Assembly: GCF_024199945.1 (NCBI RefSeq)
Contig: NZ_JANADP010000001.1
Location: 2,108,001-2,172,000 of the forward strand
DNA from: Bradyrhizobium sp. CCGUVB4N
Lineage (GTDB): Bacteria > Pseudomonadota > Alphaproteobacteria > Rhizobiales > Xanthobacteraceae
Reading direction: 5' to 3'
Length of the DNA stretch: 64,000 nt
In this document: piece after piece, positions 9,255-19,094 of the stretch
Layout of the letters: every line of letters begins with the position of its first letter
Position numbering within the stretch: the first letter of the stretch is position 1
Made by a program: the position numbers and the translations under genes
Notes under the pieces: generated by a model
Told to the model about the DNA's origin: nothing
Database searches by the model: none
Seen by the model: the letters and a program-made list of their open reading frames with translations, nothing else

Positions 9255-9527
9255 ATGAGTCAAACACTTGACGAAAGCCCCGCGGCGGCCGGACCCCGCT
9301 TTACGCAGACCCAAGGCCAGTACCTAGCCTTCATCTACGCCTATAGCCGGATCTTCAAACGGCCCCCGGCCGAAGCCGACATGCGTCGCCATTTCGAGGT
9401 CACCGCTCCCACCGTCCACCAGATGGTGCTGACCTTGGAAAAAGCCGGGCTCATCACACGCGTGCCCGGAGCTGCCCGAAGCATCCAACTTCTCGTCCCT
9501 CCGGAAGCCTTGCCGATTTTGCGCTAA
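9255..9527 (+). CDS. LexA-like winged-helix DNA-binding protein carried by the IS630 element
   Basis: 90 residues from the ATG at 9255. The sequence T-Q-T-Q-G-Q-Y-L-A-F-I-Y-A-Y through P-P-A-E-A-D-M-R-R-H-F, P-T-V-H-Q-M-V-L-T-L-E-K-A-G-L-I reads as the wHTH of LexA N-terminal domains, with no protease domain. It lies inside the IS630 element, divergent from the transposase start at 9215, with 39 bases between them. A plausible role is control of the transposase promoter; this is inference. Such small HTH genes do accompany some IS630 elements. The frame is open and appears intact. Confidence 0.6.
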   Translation: MSQTLDESPAAAGPRFTQTQGQYLAFIYAYSRIFKRPPAEADMRRHFEVTAPTVHQMVLTLEKAGLITRVPGAARSIQLLVPPEALPILR

Positions 9528-11922
9528 AAAAATCCGTCATCATCTCTGTGGAACGGTACTAGCTATTGCGCGCGATTGTTCGCCGACTTCGGCGCGGATG
9601 TGCAGAAGATCGAGCCGCCGGCCGGCGATCCACTTCGCTATTTCGCGCCGCTCACTCCAATGGGCCAGAGCGCTTGGTTCGCGTTCCTGAACTTTAATAA
9701 GTCAAGCACGATCATCGATCCCGCTGCCCCGAATGCGATCGCGCGGCTGACTACAATGATCGAGAATTGCGACAGTCTAATTGACGGCAGGGACATTGAT
9801 CCGGCGGATTGCCCGTCCATTGACGTCGCTGGGATCCGCCAACGGCGGTCCAGATTGATTTCCCTCCAAGCGAGCTGGTTCGGCCGCGAGGGTCCTTATG
9901 CAGGATTTGCCGCAACCGATACGACGATCCGCGCGCTCGCCGGCCTCATCAAGCTGGTTGGACCGGTCGAGGGTCCACCATTGCACGCACCGGATTTCCA
10001 GACTGGTATCCTCGGTGGCCTGTGGGGGTTCATCGCCGCAGCTTCTTCGGCGGTTGCGCAAATCGAGGGCGAAGCTGGGCCGTCGTGGTCGGTCAGTATC
10101 TTCGAATCGAGTATCGCTGTCAGCGAATATCTCATGTTCGAGGCGTTTGCGCGCGGCGAGGTCGTGCATCGGATTGGTATTAACCGCTTCTGGCCGGTGT
10201 TCCCGGGCGGCATTTACGAAACCAAGAAAGGCTGGCTCGGCGTGACGACATTTACGCCGGCGCAGTGGCGCGCATTCTGTGACATGCTCGGCCTGTCCGG
10301 CTTGCGCGATAATCCGGCGCTGGTCCTTGGCGAAGAGCGTCTGAAGCACATCGATCGGATCGAACCACAGTTCGTGCCGAAGCTGAAGGCTCGGACAGCG
10401 CAGGAGTGGTTTGCAGAGGGACTGAAGCGGAGAATCCCGATCGTGCCGGTGCCCGACATGTCCGATCTGCTCCTCGATACCGAGAAGAGGGCGCGGCGCA
10501 ATCGTGCCTGTCGCCCTTGGTCAAGAAGAGGGCAGGACCGCTGGGTCGATGCAGCGGCTAACCTTGACGCCGCCGCGCCGCGGAGGCAAGGCTCCGGCGC
10601 CCGGCGAGCAGCAACCTTTCGCCGAAAACCGAAAGCAGCGATCTTTGGCTGTGTCGTGGACGCCCAGGAGCATCGGTGCCGGCCGGCAGCCCTTGCGTGG
10701 GGTTCGCGTCATTGACTTCACGATGGGCTGGGCTGGCCCGTTGTGTACGCGTACCCTGGCTGATCTTGGTGCGGACGTCATCAAGATCGAATCCACCCAG
10801 TACCCGGATTGGTGGCGCGGTGTTGACCGGCGGCCCGCTTACGTCGACGCGCAGATGTACGAAAGGGCGCAAGCTTTCTGCATAATGAACCGCAACAAGC
10901 GCGGCATCACGCTTGACCTCACACAGCCCCAAGGCCTTGCTCTTGCCAAGCGTCTCTTGGTGAGGGCCGATGTTGTCGTAGATAATTATTCTGTTGATGT
11001 GCTGCCGAAACTCGGGCTTGGCTACGATGTGCTCCGAACGCTCAATCCTCGACTTGTCATGTTGTCCATGTCAGCGTTTGGTGCGAAAAGCCTCTATCGC
11101 GATTGTCGTGCCTACGGCTCCACCCTGGAGCAGGGTTCTGGGTTGCCGAACGTCGTCGGAAACATGGATGGACCACCAGTGATGAGCCACGTCGCCTTTG
11201 GGGATGCCGTGGGTGGATTGAACGGTTGTGCTGCAGTTCTGGTCGCGCTGTTTCACGCCCGCAATACCGGGCTGGCACAGTTCATCGACCTTGCCCAGAT
11301 CGAATGTATGATGCCGTTTGCCGCACCGTGGATCACTGTTCACTCGATCAGCGGTATGCCTCCGCCAAGATACGGTAATCGACATCCCCAGTTCGTGCCG
11401 CATGGCTGCTTCCGCTGCGCGGGTGAGGACAGCTGGGTCATGGTAGCCGCAAGCGACGAGGACATGTGGCAAAGGCTTGCTATCCTCATTGGACGGTCAG
11501 ACTGGGCGATAGACGCCTCGCTGAGATCTGCGGAAGCTCGCCCCGGCATTGAAGACGAAATGGAGAGGGCCATCGAAGCTTGGACGATTACCCGCGATGC
11601 GGATCAGGCCATGTCAGAGTTGCAGGCGGAACGAATTGCGGCCGGCGTGGCCCGACAGCCAACTGACCTGCTCGAGGACCCACATCTCAGGTCGCGCGCA
11701 TTTTTCCAGGATATCGAACGTGCCTTCATCGGCATGCACCCACAGCCCTCAATACCGATCCGCGACGTCTCATTGCCCTTTGCGATCCGTACAGCGGCAC
11801 CAACGCTCGGAGAGCACAACAGCGAGATCCTATCGGAACTTCTCGGGCTTTCCGAGACGGAGATCGCGCAATTGGCGTTGGAAGGCATCATCGGGACGTC
11901 GATGGTCTCCGAGCGAAACTAG

Positions 11923-12549
11923 CAAAAGCAAGTGACGTCTCGTGAATATGATAGATCGGCCGCCCATTTCGTTTCCAAGGACTTATGAAACCAGCACAAG
12001 GCACAGCATGCCTGGAGCGGCGTCCTCGACGTTACCTCGACCGGAGACTGAATGTTATTTCTATGCAGTATCGTCACCTGATCGGATAGAGGCGACGCCA
12101 ACCCCTAATAAAGTTGCTTCTTAATCTCTTGCTCTGAGCCTTTCAGGCCGTTTATCGCACTGCAGGAGTTGAACCAACGCATCCGCTGCGTACTGCCCCA
12201 AAGAGCTTTTCGCGCCAATTTCGTGTTCGCAGGATTTGAAGCGGGCGACGACAGCTCGTCCTGACCGCAGGCGCGCCCGCGCGATTACCGGCGATAGATC
12301 CCAGCTATGTCCTTCAACGAAATCCAATGGTCTGGCAATTGGCCCAGCTCTTGCTCCACGGCTTACCGCCACCGTGAAGCTTCACCGCCGGAATTGTCTG
12401 CCGTAGAGCATTCCAATGCGAGATGCTTTCAGTGTGTCAAACGAATGATAGGTCGAAAGCGCGACCTCACTCATCAGTGAGGGCTGGATTCACATCGCCA
12501 TGCTGCTTTTGACGCTATCTCGCCTCAAGCACATGGGAGGGAGAATGGC
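11923..12549. other. no confident gene
   Basis: Between the CoA-transferase remnant and the YWTD gene. A short minus-strand open stretch near 12121-12372 could be the tail of a decayed gene, but no family is recognisable. The strong site GGGAGGGAGA just before 12550 belongs to the next gene. Confidence 0.4.
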
Positions 12550-13473
12550 ATGACCGACGCTGATGCGACCAACTCGGATCTCTCGCCCGAGCGGGACTTC
12601 TCAGTTCGTCGACGACTATTCTTTCTCGAGGTGAGTACCAACCGTATTCAAGCGATGAATCCGGATGGTTCCGGTAGAAAGGTTATTGTCGCCGATTGTC
12701 AGCTTCCTGACGGAATCGCCATCGATGTCGGCAATAGTCGCATCTATTGGACCAACATGGGGTCCGGCGTCGCCGTCAATGATGGTTCGATCGAGCGTGC
12801 AAATATCGATGGAAGCGCTCGCAAAGTCATCGTTCCGCCCGGCGTCACGTTCACACCGAAGCAGATCCAGATCGATCAGAAAGGCGGCAAGCTCTATTGG
12901 TGTGACCGCGAAGGGATGCAGGTTATGCGGTGCAATCTCGACGGCTCTGAGATAGAGACGCTGATCGAGGCAGGCCGCGGTGACATGGACCGGCGCGACC
13001 CGACCAGGTGGTGCATCGGCATCACGATCGACACCGAGCGCCGCAAAATCTACTGGTCGCAAAAAGGTCCTGACAATGCCGGCCGGGGCCGGATCTTCCG
13101 CGCCGACTTTGACATCCCCAAGGGCGAACACCCGGCAAACCGCTCCGACATCGAGGTGCTGTTCAATGGCTTGCCGGAACCGATTCACCTTGAATTCGAT
13201 CTGGCAAACCGCGTGCTCTATTGGACCGACCGCGGAGATCCCCCGCGCGGCAACACAGTCAATCGCGCACGAGTCGACATAACGACGGAGCCAGAGATCC
13301 TGATCACGCACCTGATGGAGGGTATCGGCATCGCACTCGACGTTGCCGGCAACCAGATGTTCATCACGGACCTCGCCGGTTCGATCTATACCGCCGATCT
13401 CGATGGAAAGAACAAGCGCAATCTCCTTTGGTCCCAGGGAAATTTCACCGGAATCGCGTATACGGAAATTTAA
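12550..13473 (+). CDS. YWTD-repeat beta-propeller protein (SMP-30/LDL-receptor-like)
   Basis: 307 residues with repeated strand motifs of six-bladed YWTD propellers: R-I-Y-W-T-N, K-L-Y-W-C-D, K-I-Y-W-S-Q, V-L-Y-W-T-D and D-G-S-G-R-K, D-G-S-A-R-K, D-L-D-G-K-N turns. No signal peptide is seen, so it is probably cytoplasmic. Bacterial proteins of this type often sit in catabolic operons and are thought to act as lactonase- or hydrolase-like enzymes; the reaction here is unknown. A Baeyer-Villiger monooxygenase upstream would produce a lactone or ester, so a lactonase-like role fits but is inference. A good ribosome-binding site precedes the ATG. The gene is intact although the two genes upstream are broken. 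Confidence 0.75.
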   Translation: MTDADATNSDLSPERDFSVRRRLFFLEVSTNRIQAMNPDGSGRKVIVADCQLPDGIAIDVGNSRIYWTNMGSGVAVNDGSIERANIDGSARKVIVPPGVTFTPKQIQIDQKGGKLYWCDREGMQVMRCNLDGSEIETLIEAGRGDMDRRDPTRWCIGITIDTERRKIYWSQKGPDNAGRGRIFRADFDIPKGEHPANRSDIEVLFNGLPEPIHLEFDLANRVLYWTDRGDPPRGNTVNRARVDITTEPEILITHLMEGIGIALDVAGNQMFITDLAGSIYTADLDGKNKRNLLWSQGNFTGIAYTEI

Positions 13474-13914
13474 CCCATCGAGGAATTGAAATGACCGTAA
13501 ACAAGCCAGTTTCGGCAAGGCGCCGTCGTCGGCATCAACCTGTTGGCACGAGCTGGACGGCGCTGTTTGCCACAAGATCACAGATCCTCGCAAACCACAT
13601 GGCACAGAAGGCAGAAGGCACGCTGAGGCAGTTCGCGGCGCCCGACACTCAAGCGGTTGGGCCGCGCGCCCGAAGCGCCGCTCTCGACGCGCAAAGTTCG
13701 CGACCTCCCCCCCTTAAGGTGCCGGCGGCGTTGTTCTCGTCTGGAGCAACGAGCTAGAACGGCTCAAACGACCGGGATGAACGCCAGGCGTTGGAGGCTT
13801 CAACTTGCCGCAGAGGCTACTTCCGGCCCGGGCGTCTAGCGTCAAAGCGTTCTTGAGCGAAGTGGTCAGATCCGCCCATAAGTGACTTCAGCAATCGATG
13901 TCAGGAGATGCAGT
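13474..13914 (+). other. degenerate coding remnant or spacer
   Basis: An ATG at 13491, with AGGAATTG upstream, opens an 88-codon frame rich in Arg and Ser that resembles nothing recognisable. A different frame nearby reads V-V-G-I-N-L-L-A-R-A-G. It is probably the remains of a gene between the propeller and BKACE genes. The last 20 bases carry the ribosome-binding site CAGGAGATG of the next gene. Confidence 0.3.
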
Positions 13915-14808
13915 ATGAACGTTAAGCGCAAGATTATTGTCACGATTGCGCCAACGGGAGGCGTGGTGAAAAAATCAAAAAACCCGCACCTTCCGACCCA
14001 GCCCAGCGAGATCGCCGAGGATGTGTATAGGTGCTACGATGCGGGCGCATCTATTGTGGCGTTGCATGCGCGCAGGCAGGACGATGGCGCGACCTGTAGT
14101 TCGGAGATCTACCAGGACATCAACTCACGGATCCGGACAAAGTGCTGTATCGTGATCAATAACAGCACGGGCGGGGGTATCGATGGAGATATGGTGCGAT
14201 CCATAGGGCCCGGGCTCGATGAGGTTATATTCGAACAGCGTCTACAAGGCTTCGAAGCCGGCGCTGACATGGCGACATTTGGCGCTCATACCGTTCTGGC
14301 CAGCTTTGGTGGCCGCGAGATTTTCGTTAACACCTCGCCCACCCGCTGCGACATCATGGCAAAACGATTCCAAAAAACGGGCATCAAGCCTGAATGGGAA
14401 TGTTTCTCACTTTCTCATCTTCTCCAAGATCCGATACGCCTCATCAACAAAGGGTTCGACAAACCGCCCTATTGGATCAATTTCGTTCTTGGCGCCGATC
14501 GCGGAATCCAGGGGGGATTACCGTACACTCCGCAGATTCTCGATATGCTCATCGGGAATCTTCCAAAAGGAGCGATGTTTTGCGTTAGCGGGGTCGGTCG
14601 AGCTCAGTTGCCGGCCACAACTCATGCGGTGCTCGCCGGCGGCCACGTTCGCGTCGGACTCGAAGACAATCTGTATCTCGAACCGGGTATACTTGCCACT
14701 AACGTGCGGCTCGTCGAGAGAACGGTAAGAATTATCCGAGAACTCGGGTACGAGCCAGCCACCGCGGTGGAAGCGCGGACAATGCTCGGGCTTGCGCCAC
14801 GCAAATAG
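13915..14808 (+). CDS. beta-keto acid cleavage enzyme (BKACE, DUF849)
   Basis: 297 residues, start at 13915 behind AGGAGA. The TIM-barrel BKACE signature is present: I-I-V-T-I-A-P-T-G-G at the N terminus, Y-D-A-G-A-S-I-V-A-L-H-A-R with the Zn-ligand His, I-N-N-S-T-G-G, and R-V-G-L-E-D-N with the catalytic-region Glu. The usual H-x-H zinc pair appears as H-A-R, so one ligand may be altered. The family condenses a beta-keto acid with acetyl-CoA to give acetoacetate and a new acyl-CoA, using Zn. In this cluster it would act after ring or ketone cleavage and CoA transfer. The substrate is unknown. Confidence 0.85.
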   Translation: MNVKRKIIVTIAPTGGVVKKSKNPHLPTQPSEIAEDVYRCYDAGASIVALHARRQDDGATCSSEIYQDINSRIRTKCCIVINNSTGGGIDGDMVRSIGPGLDEVIFEQRLQGFEAGADMATFGAHTVLASFGGREIFVNTSPTRCDIMAKRFQKTGIKPEWECFSLSHLLQDPIRLINKGFDKPPYWINFVLGADRGIQGGLPYTPQILDMLIGNLPKGAMFCVSGVGRAQLPATTHAVLAGGHVRVGLEDNLYLEPGILATNVRLVERTVRIIRELGYEPATAVEARTMLGLAPRK

Positions 14809-15025
14809 TCCGGTGTCGATAGTTCCCAATCGAAATTACGCGTTGGTCCGATGGCCGGCTCTCGACAGCTCCTGAGCATGAGCGTCAATCGTGGAAAATG
14901 TTGTCGATCATTGAAATGGACGATCGCCACCTGTGGCAAAGGTTCTCGAGTCAACCTGGTATCGTCGCGCGGCTTCGGTCCTCGAAGGAGGCGTGTCGTC
15001 GGCACAATTTGTAGGAGCAGAACGA

Positions 15026-16348
15026 GTGATAGTCTCCGTTGCTGCCCAATGTCATACCAACGATGAGGCGAGCTCTAACCTGGTCGCGAGCGCCGTTGCC
15101 AAAAACACGCTGCGGCTGGTGCCACTTTTGGGTCTTGCCTATCTCTTCAACAACCTTGACCGGACCAGCGTCGGTATCGCTGCGTTGCAGATGAACGAAG
15201 CCATTGGCTTGAGCGCCTCACAATTCGGCTGGGGGGCGGGGATCCTCTTCTTTGGTTACTGCGTGCTGGAAGTCCCCAGCAACATGATGATGTATCGTTT
15301 CGGCGCGCGCCGCTGGCTCGCCCGCATTATGATAACCTGGGGCCTAGCAGCCGCGGCGACGGCGTTCGCCGTTGGACCATACAGTTTCTACGTGATCCGC
15401 TTCCTTCTGGGCGTGTTTGAAGCAGGCTTCTTCCCCGGCGTCATTTGGTACATCTCAATTTGGTTTCCGGCGCGAAACCGAACGGGCGTTCTTGCCTGGT
15501 TCATGGCTGCAACACCCCTGTCCGCGTTGATCGGCAATCCAGTCTCGGCTTTGCTATTAGAAATGGACGGTGTGTGGAGGCTGGCCGGCTGGCAGTGGAT
15601 GTTTTTGATCGAGGGCCTTCCGGCCTGCCTGCTCGGGGTTCTATGCCTCGTCCTGCTTGCCGACACGCCGGACAAGGCCTCGTGGCTGACGCCCACCGAG
15701 CGTGATGTGTTGCTGAACGAGCTCGCAAGGGAGAAGGACAAGAAGGTCAAGAAGGATCTCTGGGCCGCGATAAAGGACGTCCGCGTGCTCATGTTGACGG
15801 GCATCACTTTCGCATTCACGATCGGTTCTTATGGAATCGGCGTCTGGCTCCCCCTGATGTTGAAGAGCCACGGCTTGAGTAACACGCAGGTCGGTTGGCT
15901 CTCGGCGGTGCCCTATCTCTTTGTCACGATAGGCATGTTGTTCTGGGCGCGCCATGTCGATCGTAAAGGGTACAGGATCTACAACCTGATCGCTGCATTG
16001 ATGCTTGGCGCGACCGGACTTGTCGTTTCGGTGATGTTCACCTCTCTCGTGTCGGCGCTCACATGCATGACGCTTGTTCTGATCGGCACGATCTCCGCGC
16101 GGACGATCCTCTACACGATGCCGCAGAGCTTCCTTACCGGCGCTGCTGCTGCCGGAGGCATCGCATTCATCAATTCCATTGGTGCCTTTGGCGCCTTCGT
16201 CGGCCCGTACATGGTTGGCGTTCTTAAGGATGCGACGGGATCCTTTGATATCGGTATGATCGCAATGGCATTCATTCTGGTTGTTGCCACTGGCATTGCC
16301 CGCAGCCTTAGGCTGGTGATTACGTATGGTGATAACGTTCCTTTCTGA
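15026..16348 (+). CDS. MFS transporter, anion:cation symporter (ACS)-like
   Basis: About 440 residues with 12 hydrophobic segments. The N-terminal part N-N-L-D-R-T-S-V-G-I-A-A-L is the ACS-family R-x-x-x-G-x-A signature; E-V-P-S-N and the segment R-F-L-L-G-V-F-E-A-G-F-F-P-G are also typical. ACS transporters import organic anions such as aromatic acids, tartrate or phthalate. The GTG at 15026 was chosen because AGGAG precedes it and the upstream residues are not transporter-like; the frame is open to 14933. It closes the catabolic cluster and is the likely uptake system for its substrate. Confidence 0.8.
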   Translation: MIVSVAAQCHTNDEASSNLVASAVAKNTLRLVPLLGLAYLFNNLDRTSVGIAALQMNEAIGLSASQFGWGAGILFFGYCVLEVPSNMMMYRFGARRWLARIMITWGLAAAATAFAVGPYSFYVIRFLLGVFEAGFFPGVIWYISIWFPARNRTGVLAWFMAATPLSALIGNPVSALLLEMDGVWRLAGWQWMFLIEGLPACLLGVLCLVLLADTPDKASWLTPTERDVLLNELAREKDKKVKKDLWAAIKDVRVLMLTGITFAFTIGSYGIGVWLPLMLKSHGLSNTQVGWLSAVPYLFVTIGMLFWARHVDRKGYRIYNLIAALMLGATGLVVSVMFTSLVSALTCMTLVLIGTISARTILYTMPQSFLTGAAAAGGIAFINSIGAFGAFVGPYMVGVLKDATGSFDIGMIAMAFILVVATGIARSLRLVITYGDNVPF

Positions 16349-16643
16349 GCGGACCGCCCGAGTAGAGGCCCCTCCAACCAATCGTTTAGCCGCAGCCGTA
16401 GCTTCTGCTGAACGATCGATTGGAGATCGCTGCTGCTTCTCCCATCGTCTGCAACGGTCCTCTCCGGGCTCCTGGCAGATGCAATCGGCCGGGCCCGCGC
16501 ATCTCGCTGCCGGGCGACCCCAGAGAGGCTGCAATGGGCGCGACCGCTCGCTCGGCGGAAATGTGATTTGCGCGGAGGTCCGGCATTTGATCCAGAAACG
16601 AATCGGCACTCCGCAACTCCTAACTACCGAGCTCGCACTTGCA

Positions 16644-18974
16644 TCAAGGCCCCCTGCGAAGTTCGCGCGCCGCCGCGACCATGTTGATGAGCGCAGGGCG
16701 GACTTCCTCCCATTTGCGGGTCTTCAGGCCGCAATCAGGATTGATCCAGAGCTGCGAGTCCGACAGGCGTTGGCGGGCCAAGGCGATGAGATCTCCGATC
16801 TCAGTGGCTTCGGGAACGCGCGGCGAGTGGATGTCATAGACGCCGGGACCGATGTCGTTGGGGTATTTGAAGGCCGTGAACGCGTCGAGTAGCTCCATCT
16901 TCGAACGCGACGTCTCGATCGAGATGACATCTGCGTCCATCGCGGCAATTGCATCGATGATGGCGTTGAACTCCGAATAGCACATGTGGGTGTGGATTTG
17001 CGTCGCATCTGCAACGCCGGAGGAGCAGATGTGGAAGCTTTCCACTGCCCAGTCGAGATAGGCCTTCCAGTCGGATCGGCGCAGCGGCAGGCCTTCGCGT
17101 AGCGCGGCCTCGTCGATCTGGATCATGGTCGCGCCAGCCTTTTCGAGGTCGCCGACCTCGTCGCGGATCGCAAGCGCGATCTGGCGGCAGGTGTCGCTGC
17201 GCGGTAGGTCATCGCGGACGAATGACCAGTTCAGGATCGTCACCGGTCCGGTAATCATTGCTTTCATCGGTTTTTTGGTCAGCGATTGCGCGTAGCGCCA
17301 CCATTCGACAGTCATGGGCTTCGGTCGCGAGACATCGCCGAACAGAACCGGCGGGCGAACGTAGCGCGAGCCGTAGGACTGCACCCAGCCGTATTGGGTG
17401 AACACGAAGCCGGAGAGCTGCTCGCCGAAATACTGCACCATGTCGTTGCGCTCGAATTCGCCATGCACGAGCACGTCGAGGCCGATGTCTTCCTGCCACT
17501 GCACCGTACGGGCCGTCTCCGCTTTGAGGAATTGCTCGTATCGCGCGTCCGTCAGTTTGCCCTTGGCATGAGCGGCGCGAGCGTTGCGAACGTCGGCGGT
17601 TTGCGGGAACGAGCCGATCGTCGTCGTCGGAAAGGCCGGCAGACCAAAGCGCTTGCGCTGGACCTCTGCGCGGTTGGCAAAGGCGCTGGTTCGGCGACGC
17701 ATGGCGTCGTCGATCGTCGCCATTCTCTGTGCAACGATCGCGTCGTGGATCTTCGGGGAAGTCTCGCGCGCCGTCGCCGCAAGATCGGATGCGGTCAGCG
17801 CGGCTGCGACACTCGCCTCGCCTGCGAGCGCCCTCGCGAGAATCGTGAGCTCGCCGATCTTCTGCACCGAGAAGGCAAGCCAGCTCTTCACGTCCGGATC
17901 GAGATCGGTCTCGAGCTCAAGATCGATTGGGACATGCAGGAGCGAGCAGGAGGGCGCGAGCTGCACGCGATCCCTGCCGAACTTTGCAATGACGGGTTTG
18001 AACCGCTCGATCAGTGCCGATAGGTCAGAACGCCACACGTTGCGGCCATCGATGACGCCGAGCGAAACCACGAGGTCGGCGCGGGCGCCGCATTCAATCT
18101 GGCTCAATTGTTGGGGAGCTCGGATAAGATCGACATGCAGCCCAGCCACAGGCAGGCCCAGACCGGTCGCGAGGTTGTCGCCGATCGCCCCGAAATAGGT
18201 GGCCAGCATGACCTTGATGTCAGGTACCTCCTTGGCGAGACAGCCATAAGCGCGCTGAAGCGCATTCCGCGTGGTCTCGTCGAGATCAAGCACCAGGCAC
18301 GGCTCGTCAAGCTGGACCCATTCGGCTCCGCGTTCTGCCAGTTCCTTGAGAACCTCGACATAGACTGGCAGGAGACTATCGAGCAGCGAGATCGGATCAA
18401 ACGCCAGATCAGCGCTCTTGCCGAGCTTCAGGAAGGTGACCGGTCCTACCAGAACCGGACGCGTTTGATAGCCAAGGGCTTTGGCCTCCTCATATTCCTC
18501 GATCGGCTTTCGCGAGGAGAGCCTGAAGGTCTGACCTTTATGGAATTCGGGCACCATGTAATGGTAGTTGGTATCGAACCACTTGGTCATCTCCTGCGCG
18601 GCGACCCCGCCGGCGTCATGGGGGTGACTGCTACTTGCTTCATGCTCCCCGCCTTGAGAGCCGCGCGCCATGGCGAAATAGGTCTTCAGCGGGACCGGAC
18701 CTACCTTCCAGCCATACGCCTCGGGAATGGCGCCCACCATGACGCTCGTATCGAGAACCTGATCATAGAGTGAAAAGTCATTTGAGGGGATGACGGTGAC
18801 GCCAAGCGAGTGCTGACGCGCCCAGTTGGCGACACGAAGACCGGCCGCCGCTTCAAGAAGTTGCCGGCAGCTGATCTTGCCGGCCCAGTAGCCTTCGAGT
18901 GCCGACTTGAGTTCGCGGCGCGGCCCGATACGTGGCATGCCGAGAGTTGCGGCAGGAAGTGAGAGAAGAGACAT
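16644..18974 (-). CDS. metE: cobalamin-independent methionine synthase
   Basis: 776 residues from the ATG at 18974. It transfers the methyl group of 5-methyltetrahydropteroyl-triglutamate to homocysteine. Both halves of the duplicated (beta/alpha)8 protein are visible: the N-terminal domain begins G-M-P-R-I-G-P-R-R-E-L-K and the catalytic domain begins L-P-A-F-P-T-T-T-I-G-S-F-P-Q-T. Zinc ligands are in H-M-C-Y-S-E-F and in N-P-D-C-G-L-K-T-R. The frame is intact. A full cobalamin riboswitch lies about 120 bases upstream on the same strand and should shut the gene off when B12 is present, so the cell must also have a B12-dependent MetH or a B12 source. It is unrelated to the catabolic cluster that converges on it. 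Confidence 0.95.
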   Translation of the reverse strand: MSLLSLPAATLGMPRIGPRRELKSALEGYWAGKISCRQLLEAAAGLRVANWARQHSLGVTVIPSNDFSLYDQVLDTSVMVGAIPEAYGWKVGPVPLKTYFAMARGSQGGEHEASSSHPHDAGGVAAQEMTKWFDTNYHYMVPEFHKGQTFRLSSRKPIEEYEEAKALGYQTRPVLVGPVTFLKLGKSADLAFDPISLLDSLLPVYVEVLKELAERGAEWVQLDEPCLVLDLDETTRNALQRAYGCLAKEVPDIKVMLATYFGAIGDNLATGLGLPVAGLHVDLIRAPQQLSQIECGARADLVVSLGVIDGRNVWRSDLSALIERFKPVIAKFGRDRVQLAPSCSLLHVPIDLELETDLDPDVKSWLAFSVQKIGELTILARALAGEASVAAALTASDLAATARETSPKIHDAIVAQRMATIDDAMRRRTSAFANRAEVQRKRFGLPAFPTTTIGSFPQTADVRNARAAHAKGKLTDARYEQFLKAETARTVQWQEDIGLDVLVHGEFERNDMVQYFGEQLSGFVFTQYGWVQSYGSRYVRPPVLFGDVSRPKPMTVEWWRYAQSLTKKPMKAMITGPVTILNWSFVRDDLPRSDTCRQIALAIRDEVGDLEKAGATMIQIDEAALREGLPLRRSDWKAYLDWAVESFHICSSGVADATQIHTHMCYSEFNAIIDAIAAMDADVISIETSRSKMELLDAFTAFKYPNDIGPGVYDIHSPRVPEATEIGDLIALARQRLSDSQLWINPDCGLKTRKWEEVRPALINMVAAARELRRGP

Positions 18975-19094
18975 AGCTTTAACCCCATTATGGTGATGGT
19001 GGGGGCAAAGGCCATGGCGGACGCGGGCAGGAGGGCCGCGAAAGCGCCTGCTGCTTGGCGTACCACCGGACACCCCGCCCGTGGACGTTTATGT

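Larger units (their letters stand above)
6369..9558. mobile_element. IS630-family element carrying a nested IS110-family element
   Basis: Ends are TACCGCTCCACAGAGA on the left and the reverse complement of TACCGTTCCACAGAGA on the right, both flanked by CTAG (6365-6368 and 9559-9562). The element sits in the CoA-transferase gene, and removing it with one CTAG rebuilds the open frame exactly. It carries a minus-strand transposase gene, split by the IS110-type element at 6952-8666, and a small divergent regulator gene at the right end. Confidence 0.85.
6280..11922 (+). pseudogene. tandem-domain CaiB/BaiF CoA-transferase, split by IS and frameshifted
   Basis: The coding sequence starts near 6280 (or at GTG 6310: V-T-G-A-L-S-D-L-R-V-V-E-I-G), is interrupted at 6365 by an IS630 element, and resumes at 9559; splicing out the element and one CTAG gives the unbroken reading A-A-V-T-S-Y-C-A-R-L-F-A-D-F-G-A-D. 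Domain 1 runs to about 10490, where a one-base deletion (R-A-R before I-V-P-V-A-L-G) breaks the frame. The second domain runs to 11922 with L-R-G-V-R-V-I-D-F, A-D-L-G-A-D-V-I-K-I-E, N-K-R-G-I-T-L-D-L and F-I-D-L-A-Q-I-E, which holds the expected catalytic Asp. In domain 1 the equivalent Asp appears to be Ser (W-S-V-S-I-F-E). The family moves CoA between carboxylic acids. The gene begins 58 bases after the monooxygenase remnant, consistent with one operon. The second domain alone could still be translated from within. Confidence 0.85.
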
